64,000 nucleotides of DNA, taken from positions 62,001 to 126,000 of the forward strand of contig CAKVLN010000004.1 of the NCBI GenBank assembly GCA_934757275.1. Direction: 5' to 3'. The position numbers and the translations under genes were made by a program. The DNA comes from an uncultured Candidatus Melainabacteria bacterium. GTDB taxonomy: Bacteria; Cyanobacteriota; Vampirovibrionia; Gastranaerophilales; Gastranaerophilaceae. This document shows, piece by piece, positions 18,639 to 26,520 of the stretch (within the stretch, counting starts at the first letter, position 1; each line of letters opens with the position of its first letter). The notes below the pieces were generated by a model. The model was given only the letters and a program-made list of their open reading frames with translations. It was not told the origin of the DNA and ran no database searches.

Positions 18639-20324
18639 TTATTCAACAGAAACTAGCATTGCATTGATTTCTGCAATCAAATCTTCATTTTTTGTCTTAA
18701 CTGCGTTTACTAAAGCTTTTTTCAATAATGACTTTGCTTTATTTGGACTGTTAAAATCAATCATAATTTGAGCGGCTGATTTATAATTTTGAGCAATTTC
18801 TTCTACAGAATTTGATTGTTCATAATTTTTTACTGCTTCGGCATAATATTTCAAAGCTCTGTCGCCTTTTTTAAATTGAACACAAGCGTCAGCAGTATTG
18901 CTTAAAACATAGCCTTTCATTGAACTATCGGTAGTTTGTTCGATTAGTTTTCTTGCAACATCATAGTATTCAAAGGCGTTCTCATCGTATTTATCTGTAA
19001 AAATGTTTGCCATTTTTGTTAATGAATCAGATTGACCGATTAAATCATCAGACTTACCAGCATAAGAAATTGATGTCAAATAATGGTTAAGTGCTGGGCC
19101 AACTTCATTTACGTCATCATAAATTTGTGCCATTGAAAAATGCGCTCTTGATTTAACGTTCACATCAGTTGTATATTGCAAAGATTTGTTATAACTATTC
19201 AATGCTTGTACAAAGTGGTCGTTGTCATCGTAGATCTTACCGATTTCTAAGCAAATTCTAGATTGAGTTTCAGTGTCTTTAAGTTCACTTGCACGGTTGA
19301 AGGCTTCTTTAAAAATTTGCATTGCCTTTTGCGGATTGTTTGAAAAAGCTTGTTTTTTAGCTTCAACGAACAAAGATTTTAGTCTTGTATCTTGTGGAAT
19401 GATGGTTATATTTGGTTTTTTAGAAATTGTTGCTTTTGCTTGAGTGAACTCTTCTTCTAAAGTTAATTCTTCTGGCTCAATTTCAATAACTTCATTTTGT
19501 GGAGCTTCTTGAATTGGCTCTGCTTGAATTGGTTCAGTTTGAGCAATTGTTTGTTGTTGTTCTTCTTGTTGTTGAGGAGCTTGTTGTGCCTTCTTTTCTT
19601 GTTGGTCAGGGAATTTAACTAAGAAATTTGGGTTTACTTCTTCTTCATTGTAGCTATAATTTATTCTTTGTAAGAATAAAGCGTCAAGCCAATTTTGAAC
19701 AACTTTTGAATCTTTGTTTAAGGTTTCAGAAATGTATTTGTCCAATAAAGACGCAGCAATTTTTAAGTTGCTTTGAATCATGTTTACTTGTGGCTGAGGT
19801 TCTCTCACAAGTTGTTCTACTGTTTGAAGATATTGTGCAACTTGTTCTTCAATTTCTGGTGGAGTTGCGATTGCTTTAATTGTATTTCTAAAATCTTTTA
19901 GAATTTGTGCAATATTAACCTTGTTGCTTCTTTGTGGTTGAGCAGGACGAGGAGCTTGCTGCTGTGGCTGAATTTGCTGATTCATTGGCTGATAGCCAGC
20001 TTGCGCAGCTTGATATTGCATAGCGTTCATCTGATGAGGTTGGTTGCTAATCCTCATTGGAGGCGGTGTTTGAACTTGATAAACCTGACGATTTGGTGTG
20101 CCACTATAAGCATTTTGAGCAGGTGAGTATATTGCTTGACGAGGTGCGCCAGCTTGTTGCTGAATATCTTGCGCTCTTCCACGAGCAACGACTTGTTGGT
20201 TCTGACGTTGTTGTTGCTGGTCTTGGGCGTTGCCGTTGTGACCGTCTTTGTCAGTACCTTCGTTAGCTGCGTTATAATTGCCTGTGCCTCTTTGTGGATA
20301 AGGGCGTGGGCGCACTGTATTCAT
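18639..20324 (-). CDS. TPR protein with long Gln/Pro-rich N-terminus
   Basis: The 561-residue protein has an N-terminal ~150 residues dominated by Gln, Pro, Asn and Arg (disordered). A helical segment follows (about 150-215), then a second Gln/Glu-rich linker (about 240-305), and then about six tetratricopeptide repeats up to the C-terminus, for example DTETQSRICLEIGKIYDDN and VKSRAHFSMAQIYDDV. TPR arrays bind partner proteins; no catalytic domain is present. The start is taken at MNTVRPRPYPQRG (20324), four residues inside a longer TTG frame. It has no signal peptide, so it is probably cytoplasmic. The partner is unknown. Confidence 0.75.
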   Translation of the reverse strand: MNTVRPRPYPQRGTGNYNAANEGTDKDGHNGNAQDQQQQRQNQQVVARGRAQDIQQQAGAPRQAIYSPAQNAYSGTPNRQVYQVQTPPPMRISNQPHQMNAMQYQAAQAGYQPMNQQIQPQQQAPRPAQPQRSNKVNIAQILKDFRNTIKAIATPPEIEEQVAQYLQTVEQLVREPQPQVNMIQSNLKIAASLLDKYISETLNKDSKVVQNWLDALFLQRINYSYNEEEVNPNFLVKFPDQQEKKAQQAPQQQEEQQQTIAQTEPIQAEPIQEAPQNEVIEIEPEELTLEEEFTQAKATISKKPNITIIPQDTRLKSLFVEAKKQAFSNNPQKAMQIFKEAFNRASELKDTETQSRICLEIGKIYDDNDHFVQALNSYNKSLQYTTDVNVKSRAHFSMAQIYDDVNEVGPALNHYLTSISYAGKSDDLIGQSDSLTKMANIFTDKYDENAFEYYDVARKLIEQTTDSSMKGYVLSNTADACVQFKKGDRALKYYAEAVKNYEQSNSVEEIAQNYKSAAQIMIDFNSPNKAKSLLKKALVNAVKTKNEDLIAEINAMLVSVE

Positions 20325-20513
20325 TGTGTTAAACAATATAAACCGTCCTTCCTTTAATAATATCGGTAATATTAAAGAACTCTTTACTGATTAGGGAAAA
20401 TATCATACATTTGTATGATATTTATTTAATGATGAAGTATTTAAAGTCATGTTAATTAGTAATTTTTTTTAACAGTTGATTTTTTTGTATGTACTTGATA
20501 CATTAGATAATGT

Positions 20514-20655
20514 GGCATGACAATTGAATATTAATATGTCATTCATTTTAATGAGCGCCTGTGGCGCTCTGCCGAGAAAAAGTTGACTAAATGTCAAGTT
20601 TTTTGAGAGGTAGGTAGCGACGCTAACGCAAGACACAGGCATGACAATTGAATAT
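20514..20655 (+). repeat. Palindromic intergenic repeat, copy B, upstream of the CAT tRNA
   Basis: The core (20555-20640) matches copy A. The central hairpin AAAAAGTTGAC/GTCAAGTTTTT has the same TAAAT loop and the same G-G mismatch, while one G-C pair of copy A is a T-A pair here. GCCTGTG (20557-20563) pairs with CACAGGC (20634-20640) to close the unit. The core is flanked by GGCATGACAATTGAATAT at 20514-20531 and 20638-20655. Nothing else is seen in the 343-bp gap from 20337 to 20679 except AT-rich DNA with possible promoter hexamers. Confidence 0.7.
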
Positions 20656-20679
20656 CTAAGACGCCATCTAACTATATTA

Positions 20680-20751
20680 GGGCCTGTGGCGCAGCGGTAG
20701 CGCAGAGGACTCATAATCCTTTGGTCGTGGGTTCGAATCCCTCCGGGCCCA
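20680..20751 (+). tRNA. tRNA with CAT anticodon (elongator Met or Ile2), attachment site of the element
   Basis: The acceptor stem is GGGCCTG/CGGGCCC (one T-G pair), with discriminator A at 20751. The D-arm is GCGC/GCGC, and the anticodon stem GAGGA/TCCTT has loop CTCATAA. The T-arm is GTGGGTTCGAATCCCTC-like. The anticodon is CAT. The stretch after the loop (TTGGTCG) resembles bacterial Ile2 tRNAs as much as Met, so the identity depends on whether C34 is made lysidine. No CCA is encoded here, although the displaced 3' end at 38.84 kb is followed by CCA. The 3' 49 bp serve as attL. Confidence 0.9.
20703..20751 (+). repeat. attL, 49-bp direct repeat
   Basis: It runs from the anticodon stem to the discriminator base of the CAT tRNA, from CAGAGGACTCATAATCC to CCGGGCCCA. 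It is identical to 38789-38837. The crossover lies somewhere inside it. Confidence 0.9.
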
Positions 20752-20759
20752 AATTTTAT

Positions 20760-20785
20760 AAAAGCCGGTCATAGACCGGCTTTTT
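20760..20785 (+). terminator. Terminator after the tRNA, supplied by the element
   Basis: AAAGCCGGTC-ATA-GACCGGCTTT is followed by T residues. It lies directly inside attL, so the element brings its own terminator for the tRNA transcript it interrupts. The original terminator is probably the one now beyond attR. Confidence 0.85.
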
Positions 20786-20834
20786 AAATGCTTAAAACTT
20801 ACAAATATCACCCAATTTCTCTGCTACTTTTATC

Positions 20835-20868
20835 AATTTGTCGTAGATTTGTCGGAGTTGAAAATAAA
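20835..20868 (+). repeat. Left inner repeat, probable integrase arm site
   Basis: The site contains TTTGTCGTAGATTTGTCGG, which is two copies of TTTGTCGKA spaced 11 bp apart. It matches 38646-38679 at 32 of 34 positions in the same orientation. Arm-type sites of tyrosine integrases are commonly short tandem direct repeats placed about 100 bp from the core, as here. Confidence 0.7.
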
Positions 20869-20963
20869 TTCAAAATATTAATTTTTCTTTAATTTTTATG
20901 GCTTTTTTTAAAAAAAGTATTATTATGAGAATATTAATAATAGAGGGAAAAGGTATAGGATAT

Positions 20964-22067
20964 ATGTATAATTTAAACTCTGAAATTAAAGATTTTTTAA
21001 GTAATATTGAGCCAGATATAATATATAAGGAACAAGCTTCTAATGCACAAACTACTTTAAGAGATTACTTGCAAAGTTCTGAAGTTTTTAAAGACATGTA
21101 TTTAGATTCATTTTTAACAGGTTCTTATAAAAGAAATACGGCTATTAAGGAAATAAAAGATGTAGATATAATTGTAATTTTGAACAAACCTGCGACATTT
21201 ATAGAACCAAATGACGATGTAAAGGAATTATATAACTTATTAAAGAAATCTTTTGAAAATAGCGATATGTATGAGATAAAAGAAGTTGAACAACAGCAAC
21301 GGTCAATTAAATTAATTTGGAGATTTAAAAATGATGAAGATAATGAAATCAGAAAAGAGGAATTAACATTAGATGTCGTTCCTGCAATTAGGAGTTCTGA
21401 TGGTTCAAACTATAATCTTTGGATACCTGACAAAAATTTAAACAAATGGATTAAGACAAATCCTCAAGGACATATAGATAAAATAACAGAGAAAAATCAA
21501 GGCAGTACAGAGAAAAATCAAGGCAGTACAGATATAAATGGACAAAAGCCCTTTATACCGTTCGTTAAAATTCTTAAATTTTGGAAAAGTGAAAGTTATA
21601 AAGTGCCAAAGAAACCAAAAGGATTTTTACTTGAATGTATAGCCTATCATAGTTGGAACAATCATGCAGATAATTGGTTTGATTGTTTAAAAAATGGCTA
21701 CGAAGATATATTAAATAAGTATGAAATGTATATGTATCTTGGTTCTAATGATGATAAGGAAATTGACTTCATTTACGATATTGGACTTGAAGGTAGTATT
21801 ATTCATACTTCAACAACATTTGCTAATTTTAAAAAATTCATAAATAAAATTAAAGAAACTATTGCAATATTAAGTGAGGTGGAAGAAGCAGATAGCAAAT
21901 ATGATGCAATATTAAAACTACAAGATATATTTGGAAATGAGTATTTTCCTAATCCGAAAGAAACTGACAAAAATATAAAAAATGATAATAAAACAAATAA
22001 TAAATCAGTTTCTGTAATAACAGGTTCAAACAAAAATCCAGAGGCAAAATCTTATGGTCAGATTTGA
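20964..22067 (+). CDS. CBASS CD-NTase (cyclic oligonucleotide synthase)
   Basis: The 367-residue protein has the nucleotidyltransferase core of SMODS-type CD-NTases: GSYKRNTAIK with the GS motif (about residue 53), DVDIIVIL giving the first two metal-binding Asp, and LTLDVVPAIR giving the third (about 137). On phage infection such enzymes make cyclic di- or trinucleotides that switch on an effector. The last ~35 residues are a flexible Asn/Lys-rich tail ending KSYGQI, the end that Cap2 would conjugate. A 21-bp in-frame duplication (EKNQGST twice) lies at about 21486-21527. The start is placed at 20964 (AGGTATAGGA upstream); an in-frame ATG 66 bp further up is possible. The gene overlaps cap2 by 14 bp. 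Confidence 0.88.
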   Translation: MYNLNSEIKDFLSNIEPDIIYKEQASNAQTTLRDYLQSSEVFKDMYLDSFLTGSYKRNTAIKEIKDVDIIVILNKPATFIEPNDDVKELYNLLKKSFENSDMYEIKEVEQQQRSIKLIWRFKNDEDNEIRKEELTLDVVPAIRSSDGSNYNLWIPDKNLNKWIKTNPQGHIDKITEKNQGSTEKNQGSTDINGQKPFIPFVKILKFWKSESYKVPKKPKGFLLECIAYHSWNNHADNWFDCLKNGYEDILNKYEMYMYLGSNDDKEIDFIYDIGLEGSIIHTSTTFANFKKFINKIKETIAILSEVEEADSKYDAILKLQDIFGNEYFPNPKETDKNIKNDNKTNNKSVSVITGSNKNPEAKSYGQI

Positions 22068-23757
22068 TACTCTGAAAAATACAATTACCGGCAGTTATAG
22101 AAAATATTTAAAGCAAAAAAATTTTGAATTTATTGCTGAAGTTGATTATGGAGAGTTATGGCATGGTATAATACAAATTCCCGATAGCGACATCAAAAGT
22201 GATTTGTGTATATGCTTTCCTTTCAAATTTCCATATGAACATCCTTGGGTATATGCACTTTCTAATGAAGAATTTATAAAAAATAGCAGACATCAAAATG
22301 ACAAATATTTATGCTTATGGAACGATGGAGAATGGAATGTTAACATAACACCAGATGAATTTTACAATAGAATAGTTATGTGGTTCAAACATTCTAAAAA
22401 TAATGATTGGGAAAACAAAGATAGAAAAGCAGATTTGGATAGGCACTTCCATTCAAACAACGTTTTGGCAATCAATGATGATGAATGGAGTAATTTTGAG
22501 TTTAATAGTTCTTATGGTTATTATAAATATACAATCTTAAGATTTAAGACTTATGTTCAAGGAGTATTTATTTATCATCCAACAAACGGATTTGACAATA
22601 AAAGCAAATTATTTCTTCCTGCGGCATCTTCTTTTATAGAATGTAACAGTAATTTGTTAAAAGAGTTTCATTATTTCAAACAGAATAAGGACAATACAAA
22701 AAATGGGTTGTGGTTTAATTGTAAAGAAGAAATCAAACCATGCCAGACTTTTGCAGAATTAAAAAAACAAATATGCAAACTATGTGATATATCAGAAAAT
22801 ATTTTAAATGAAGAATTTAAGAAGTTATCAAACGAAAACAAAAACATAATGTTTTCTATTATCTATGAAGATGGCAATAAGAATAAGCAATATGTACATT
22901 TTGACTACAATAAAGGAGACGATGTTTTAAAAACATATAAAACTTGTAATTGTGATGAATATCATTTAACACAAAGAATTTCCCATTTAAAAACAAAAAT
23001 ACAAGATAAAAAAATTGCAATTTTCGGAATTGGTGCAATTGGTTCTTTTGTTGCAGAATCACTGGGCAGACATGGTTTAAAAGAGATTAAATTAATAGAC
23101 CATGATATGCTTGAACCTCAAAATATTATTAGACATGCATTAAGTGCTTGTTTTGTTGGAGTAAAAAAAGCATATGCAATGGCACAAACTATTAATAATT
23201 TTTCATTAGGTTTTACTCAAACAAATTATTTTAATGACCCCATTTATGATACAAAAGAATATTTAGAAATCATAAAAGACGTAGATTTAGTAATTGATTG
23301 TACTGCGAATAGGAATTTTTCTTTGATGTTAAATCATCTTTGTATTGAAAATAGAAAATTAGCAGTTTACATAACCTCTCATAAAAAAGCAACTATTGGC
23401 AAAATTATAGTAGTACGACCTAACATTGACCCATGTTTATGTTGTTATTATGGCAACAATGGTATAATCGATAATTATGAAGAATCTGACTATCCATATA
23501 TCACACAGGATAAAGATGATGAAATTATTTTGGGTTGTGGTGATATTACATATCCGGGAGTATCGTCTGATATAGAAATGATTGCTATTTGGGGTGTTAA
23601 AATTGTTTTATGGTTACTGCAAAATCAATTTGATAATAATTTCTGTTTAATTGTAAATGAATTCCAAAAAAATGAAAACTTAAATCCAATATTTAAAAAT
23701 ATTGGGCATTATTTTAAAACTTTTAAAAAATTGGAAGGTTGTGAAATCTGTGCATAA
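22054..23757 (+). CDS. cap2: CBASS Cap2, E2-E1 fusion
   Basis: The 567-residue protein has an N-terminal E2-like domain. HPWVYAL is followed by a candidate catalytic cysteine, Cys87, in KYLCLWNDGEW. After a linker comes a ThiF/E1 adenylation domain from about residue 315: IAIFGIGAIGSFVAESLG (ATP loop), KLIDHDMLEPQNIIRH, and NIDPCLCCYYG. Cys495 in GCGDITYPG is the best candidate E1 cysteine. CxxC pairs at 461-464 and 563-566 could bind zinc as in MoeB/ThiF. In type II CBASS, Cap2 attaches the CD-NTase C-terminus to target proteins and primes its activity. The start overlaps the CD-NTase end, consistent with coupled translation. Confidence 0.9.
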   Translation: MVRFDTLKNTITGSYRKYLKQKNFEFIAEVDYGELWHGIIQIPDSDIKSDLCICFPFKFPYEHPWVYALSNEEFIKNSRHQNDKYLCLWNDGEWNVNITPDEFYNRIVMWFKHSKNNDWENKDRKADLDRHFHSNNVLAINDDEWSNFEFNSSYGYYKYTILRFKTYVQGVFIYHPTNGFDNKSKLFLPAASSFIECNSNLLKEFHYFKQNKDNTKNGLWFNCKEEIKPCQTFAELKKQICKLCDISENILNEEFKKLSNENKNIMFSIIYEDGNKNKQYVHFDYNKGDDVLKTYKTCNCDEYHLTQRISHLKTKIQDKKIAIFGIGAIGSFVAESLGRHGLKEIKLIDHDMLEPQNIIRHALSACFVGVKKAYAMAQTINNFSLGFTQTNYFNDPIYDTKEYLEIIKDVDLVIDCTANRNFSLMLNHLCIENRKLAVYITSHKKATIGKIIVVRPNIDPCLCCYYGNNGIIDNYEESDYPYITQDKDDEIILGCGDITYPGVSSDIEMIAIWGVKIVLWLLQNQFDNNFCLIVNEFQKNENLNPIFKNIGHYFKTFKKLEGCEICA

Positions 23758-24220
23758 TAAAAATGTTATAATATCAGAATCTGTTGAAAAATTTTTAGAT
23801 TCATATAGTTCCCAATTTTTGCCAAAAGAAACAGGCGGTATTTTGTTGGGTTTTGAAGATGATAAAAAAATATATATAACACATGCCACAGAGGCAGGTT
23901 TAAATGCCAAACACTCTAATTTTAGATTTACAAGAGAGCAAAAATATTGTAAAAACGTATTGGATAGAATTTTTGTAGAAACAAATGGTCGATGTGATTA
24001 TATTGGAGAGTGGCACTCACATCCATTTAACTGTTCAATAAGTCCATTAGATATGATAAGCTTAATATCTCTAAAATTAAATCCATCAAACAATGTTGAG
24101 AATCCAATATTACTTATTAATATAAATGAGGGTAGTCATTGGAGAAAAGATATTTTTGTTTTTGAAAAAATAAGATTGTATAAAATAAAACACATAAAAC
24201 AAAGGAGTAAAAATGAGTAA
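23750..24220 (+). CDS. cap3: CBASS Cap3, JAB/JAMM deconjugating protease
   Basis: The protein is about 156 residues. The JAMM zinc-protease motif is visible: Glu in KETGGILLG, then GEWHSHPFNCSISPLD with the two zinc-binding His, Ser and Asp (spacing one residue shorter than the common HxHP-x6-SxxD). Cap3 removes CD-NTase from its Cap2-made conjugates and so restrains the system. The start is taken at GTG 23750, eight bases inside the end of cap2 and preceded by GGAAGG; an upstream ATG at 23702 would overlap cap2 by 56 bp. Its end overlaps the effector gene by 8 bp. Confidence 0.87.
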   Translation: MHNKNVIISESVEKFLDSYSSQFLPKETGGILLGFEDDKKIYITHATEAGLNAKHSNFRFTREQKYCKNVLDRIFVETNGRCDYIGEWHSHPFNCSISPLDMISLISLKLNPSNNVENPILLININEGSHWRKDIFVFEKIRLYKIKHIKQRSKNE

Positions 24221-24947
24221 TACAAAGGATGCTGTATCTTTAACGAAATATTTTGGATTGTTACAAGATGAAATGCTAACAAGCTTAAGAAAAAGTAATA
24301 TAGGGAATGACCATCCTGGAACAAAAGGCGATTGTAGTGAACTAAAATGGATTGATTGGTTAAAAGCATATCTACCTAAAAGATATTCGGTAGACAAAGC
24401 TCAGGTAATTGATTATCGAGGGAATAAAAGCGAGCAAATAGATATTGTAATATTTGATTCACAATATACTCCATTCATTTTCAAAGATGGTAATGCAAAA
24501 TATATTCCAGCAGAGAGTGTATATGCTATTTTTGAAGTTAAACAAAATTTGAATAAAGAACATCTTGATTATGCAAGCAAAAAAGCAAAATCTGTTAGGG
24601 AACTGACAAGAACATCCGCACAAATATATCATATGGAAGGTATAGCAGAGCCAAAACCATTGCACAATATAATTGCAGGGATTTTGACTTTATCTTCGGA
24701 TTGGGTTGAGGATTCTAAATGTTTAGAAGAAAATATAAGTAAATTAAGTGATATTGGATTTTTAAATATTGGTTGTGCTATGCAAGATTATGCCTTCTAT
24801 GTTGATGACAAAGGTCAGATTAAAAGGAGTTCAAAGGAAGAGTCTTTAATGTATTTCTTTTTAAAATTGATGATAGAATTACAAAGAATAGGAACTGTTC
24901 CGGCGATAGATATATACAAATATGCTTCATGCTTTACAAATTTTTAA
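24213..24947 (+). CDS. DUF6602-like PD-(D/E)XK nuclease, probable CBASS effector
   Basis: The 244-residue protein follows the DUF6602 pattern: GTKGDCSELKWIDWLKAYLP with Glu43, then SEQIDIVIFD with Asp77, then AESVYAIFEVK with Glu108 and Lys110. These form a complete PD-(D/E)XK nuclease site. AAAGGAG lies before the ATG, and the gene overlaps cap3 by 8 bp, so it is the fourth gene of the CBASS operon and the only candidate effector. Unlike Cap4, Cap5 or TIR-SAVED effectors, no SAVED, CARF or STING-like sensor is visible. The residues after 115 are helical and unassigned, and may bind the messenger. The effector role is inferred from position; the nuclease fold is a motif match. Confidence 0.72.
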   Translation: MSNTKDAVSLTKYFGLLQDEMLTSLRKSNIGNDHPGTKGDCSELKWIDWLKAYLPKRYSVDKAQVIDYRGNKSEQIDIVIFDSQYTPFIFKDGNAKYIPAESVYAIFEVKQNLNKEHLDYASKKAKSVRELTRTSAQIYHMEGIAEPKPLHNIIAGILTLSSDWVEDSKCLEENISKLSDIGFLNIGCAMQDYAFYVDDKGQIKRSSKEESLMYFFLKLMIELQRIGTVPAIDIYKYASCFTNF

Positions 24948-25230
24948 TTATTTATTAATATAATTGATTTACACCCCTTGCCTATTGTGTAATCATTTCA
25001 TTTTGGCTGCTATACTAGGGTGGTTGCTTTATAGCAAAACTATAGTTTCAAAATGTTCTACAGCAAATTGCAAAGTATTATGTACTAAAAACTATAACCT
25101 CTAAGTGCTGATAGTAAGGTTTAAATTTAAGAAACATTACACAAATGCTCGTTTTTGTGAGCCTCTTGGTATAAAGTTATACCTATTTGAAATTTAACAA
25201 GATTAAATGGGGATTTTTTCACACAAGGTT

Positions 25231-25473
25231 TTATTTATAAGTTCCTAACTTCTTACCTGTTTTAGAATATTTTGTAACAGTTCCGTTGGAACTGCGCTTG
25301 TAAGTATATTGTTTCTGACCTTTAGAATTGTAAACATCTGTTTTACCATTTGAGTATGTTTTGGTATAACCTGACACCCTCCCCTTTTCATTCTTAATAT
25401 AATGCTTTTCATAAGCAAGCACCGGCATGGCGATTAGAGAAAATAGGATTGTTAGTAGTAAAAGTTTTTTCAT
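25231..25473 (-). CDS. Small secreted repeat protein
   Basis: The 80-residue protein has a signal peptide (MKKLLLLTILFSLIAMPVLA). The mature ~60 residues form three short Tyr/Lys/Gly repeats (SNGKTDVYNSKGQKQ, SNGTVTKYSKTGKK) resembling MORN/YwqK-type beta-hairpin repeats. Its start overlaps the stop of the membrane-protein gene upstream (ATGA), so it is the last gene of the helicase-methyltransferase operon. The 283-bp gap downstream (24948-25230) holds only AT-rich DNA and a 12-bp palindrome, AAACTATAGTTT (25037-25048). Function is unknown. A secreted peptide at the end of a defence operon is unusual. Confidence 0.6.
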   Translation of the reverse strand: MKKLLLLTILFSLIAMPVLAYEKHYIKNEKGRVSGYTKTYSNGKTDVYNSKGQKQYTYKRSSNGTVTKYSKTGKKLGTYK

Positions 25474-26201
25474 AGTTTTTCCTCTTTAGAAATTTGTATT
25501 GATAGTTTTAGCAATGTTGTCATATAACCTGTATCAGTTTCTAAAAATTCTATAATTTTTATTGATGCCTGGATTATTTTGCTTAAACAATTTTTTATAT
25601 CATTTTGTTTATTTTGTGAATTAGTATTTGCTATATTTAATAATTTATCACATTCTGCATAAAGGTTTAATATATTTTCTTCACTAAATTTAATAGATAG
25701 GTCATTAGGAAAAGAGTAAAAATTATATTTGTAATCTCTTATAAAAAATAAATTAATTGCTTTTTTGAGAGCTTCTATATCTGGAGTAATTATTTGTTCT
25801 ATGTTTTTATTGACATAATTTGTTAAGTCATTTAAATTTGTTATAGTATCTAAATTGTCTTTGAAAAATAATGTAAATAAATTTTTTAACCGCTTTATCA
25901 ATGTTTCTTTTGAATAAAAACTTGCAATGTTGTTCATTAGACCTGAATATTTTATTTCATTTCTATATTGATTAATTGATTCGGTTGCTAGTAAATTAAT
26001 AAATATTGATAATATTGCTCCACATAATAAGCTTAATAGGTTTGGACAAAGAGTAAATAGTGACAATACTAATAATATTAAAAATACTGTTATTAAAAAG
26101 ATATAAATACCAGATATTGTTAGAAAATTTTGTTTAAGAATTTTAAAAAATAAATTTATTTTTAAATTGTTCTTTAAATGGGATTGAAATATATTTGTCA
26201 T
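25470..26201 (-). CDS. Two-helix inner-membrane protein of unknown function
   Basis: The 243-residue protein has two closely spaced hydrophobic helices at about residues 30-52 and 54-72 (SGIYIFLITVFLILLVLSLF, then LLSLLCGAILSIFINLL). A long helical cytoplasmic part rich in Asn, Lys and Ile follows. No enzyme motif is seen. It is separated by 34 bp from the gene upstream and overlaps the secreted gene downstream by 4 bp. Two-helix membrane proteins next to nuclease-helicase systems are often effectors or sensors that act on the membrane; that role here is only a guess from context. Confidence 0.6.
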   Translation of the reverse strand: MTNIFQSHLKNNLKINLFFKILKQNFLTISGIYIFLITVFLILLVLSLFTLCPNLLSLLCGAILSIFINLLATESINQYRNEIKYSGLMNNIASFYSKETLIKRLKNLFTLFFKDNLDTITNLNDLTNYVNKNIEQIITPDIEALKKAINLFFIRDYKYNFYSFPNDLSIKFSEENILNLYAECDKLLNIANTNSQNKQNDIKNCLSKIIQASIKIIEFLETDTGYMTTLLKLSIQISKEEKL

Positions 26202-26235
26202 AGATAAAATCTTCCTTATTTATTTGTTTCGACTT

Positions 26236-26520
26236 TTATTTTGTAATTAATTTACATAACTTTTTACTTAGAGTATTTTGTGCGTTTAACACATAACGAT
26301 GTTTTTTTGATTGTTTTAAGTTAAAAAAATCTTTTAAAGAAAATTCTTCTTTTATCTTTTTATAAATACAATGTCCCTCACTACAAGGACTATTGGTATC
26401 AGTTTCATATCTTATGATTAAATTGTCATTGTCTATAATTAAAGTGTAAATGTGAAATTCAACAATACGATTGTATAAATCATATGGGCTTGGATTTGTA
26501 TAAAATTCAATTTGTATCAT
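26236..26520 (-). CDS. Small protein of the methyltransferase operon, unknown function
   Basis: The 94-residue protein overlaps the end of the methyltransferase gene by 4 bp (ATGA), so it is translationally coupled. It has an N-terminal beta-type half (FHIYTLIIDNDNLIIRYET) and a basic helical C-terminal half. The Cys in CSEGHC could bind a metal. It has no recognised domain, and lies in the same transcript as the helicase and methyltransferase. Confidence 0.6.
   Translation of the reverse strand: MIQIEFYTNPSPYDLYNRIVEFHIYTLIIDNDNLIIRYETDTNSPCSEGHCIYKKIKEEFSLKDFFNLKQSKKHRYVLNAQNTLSKKLCKLITK

Noticed and set aside
20469..20714. 81-codon minus-strand frame across the tRNA and the palindromic repeat
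   Set aside because: It overlaps the CAT tRNA and repeat copy B; its sequence is explained by these.
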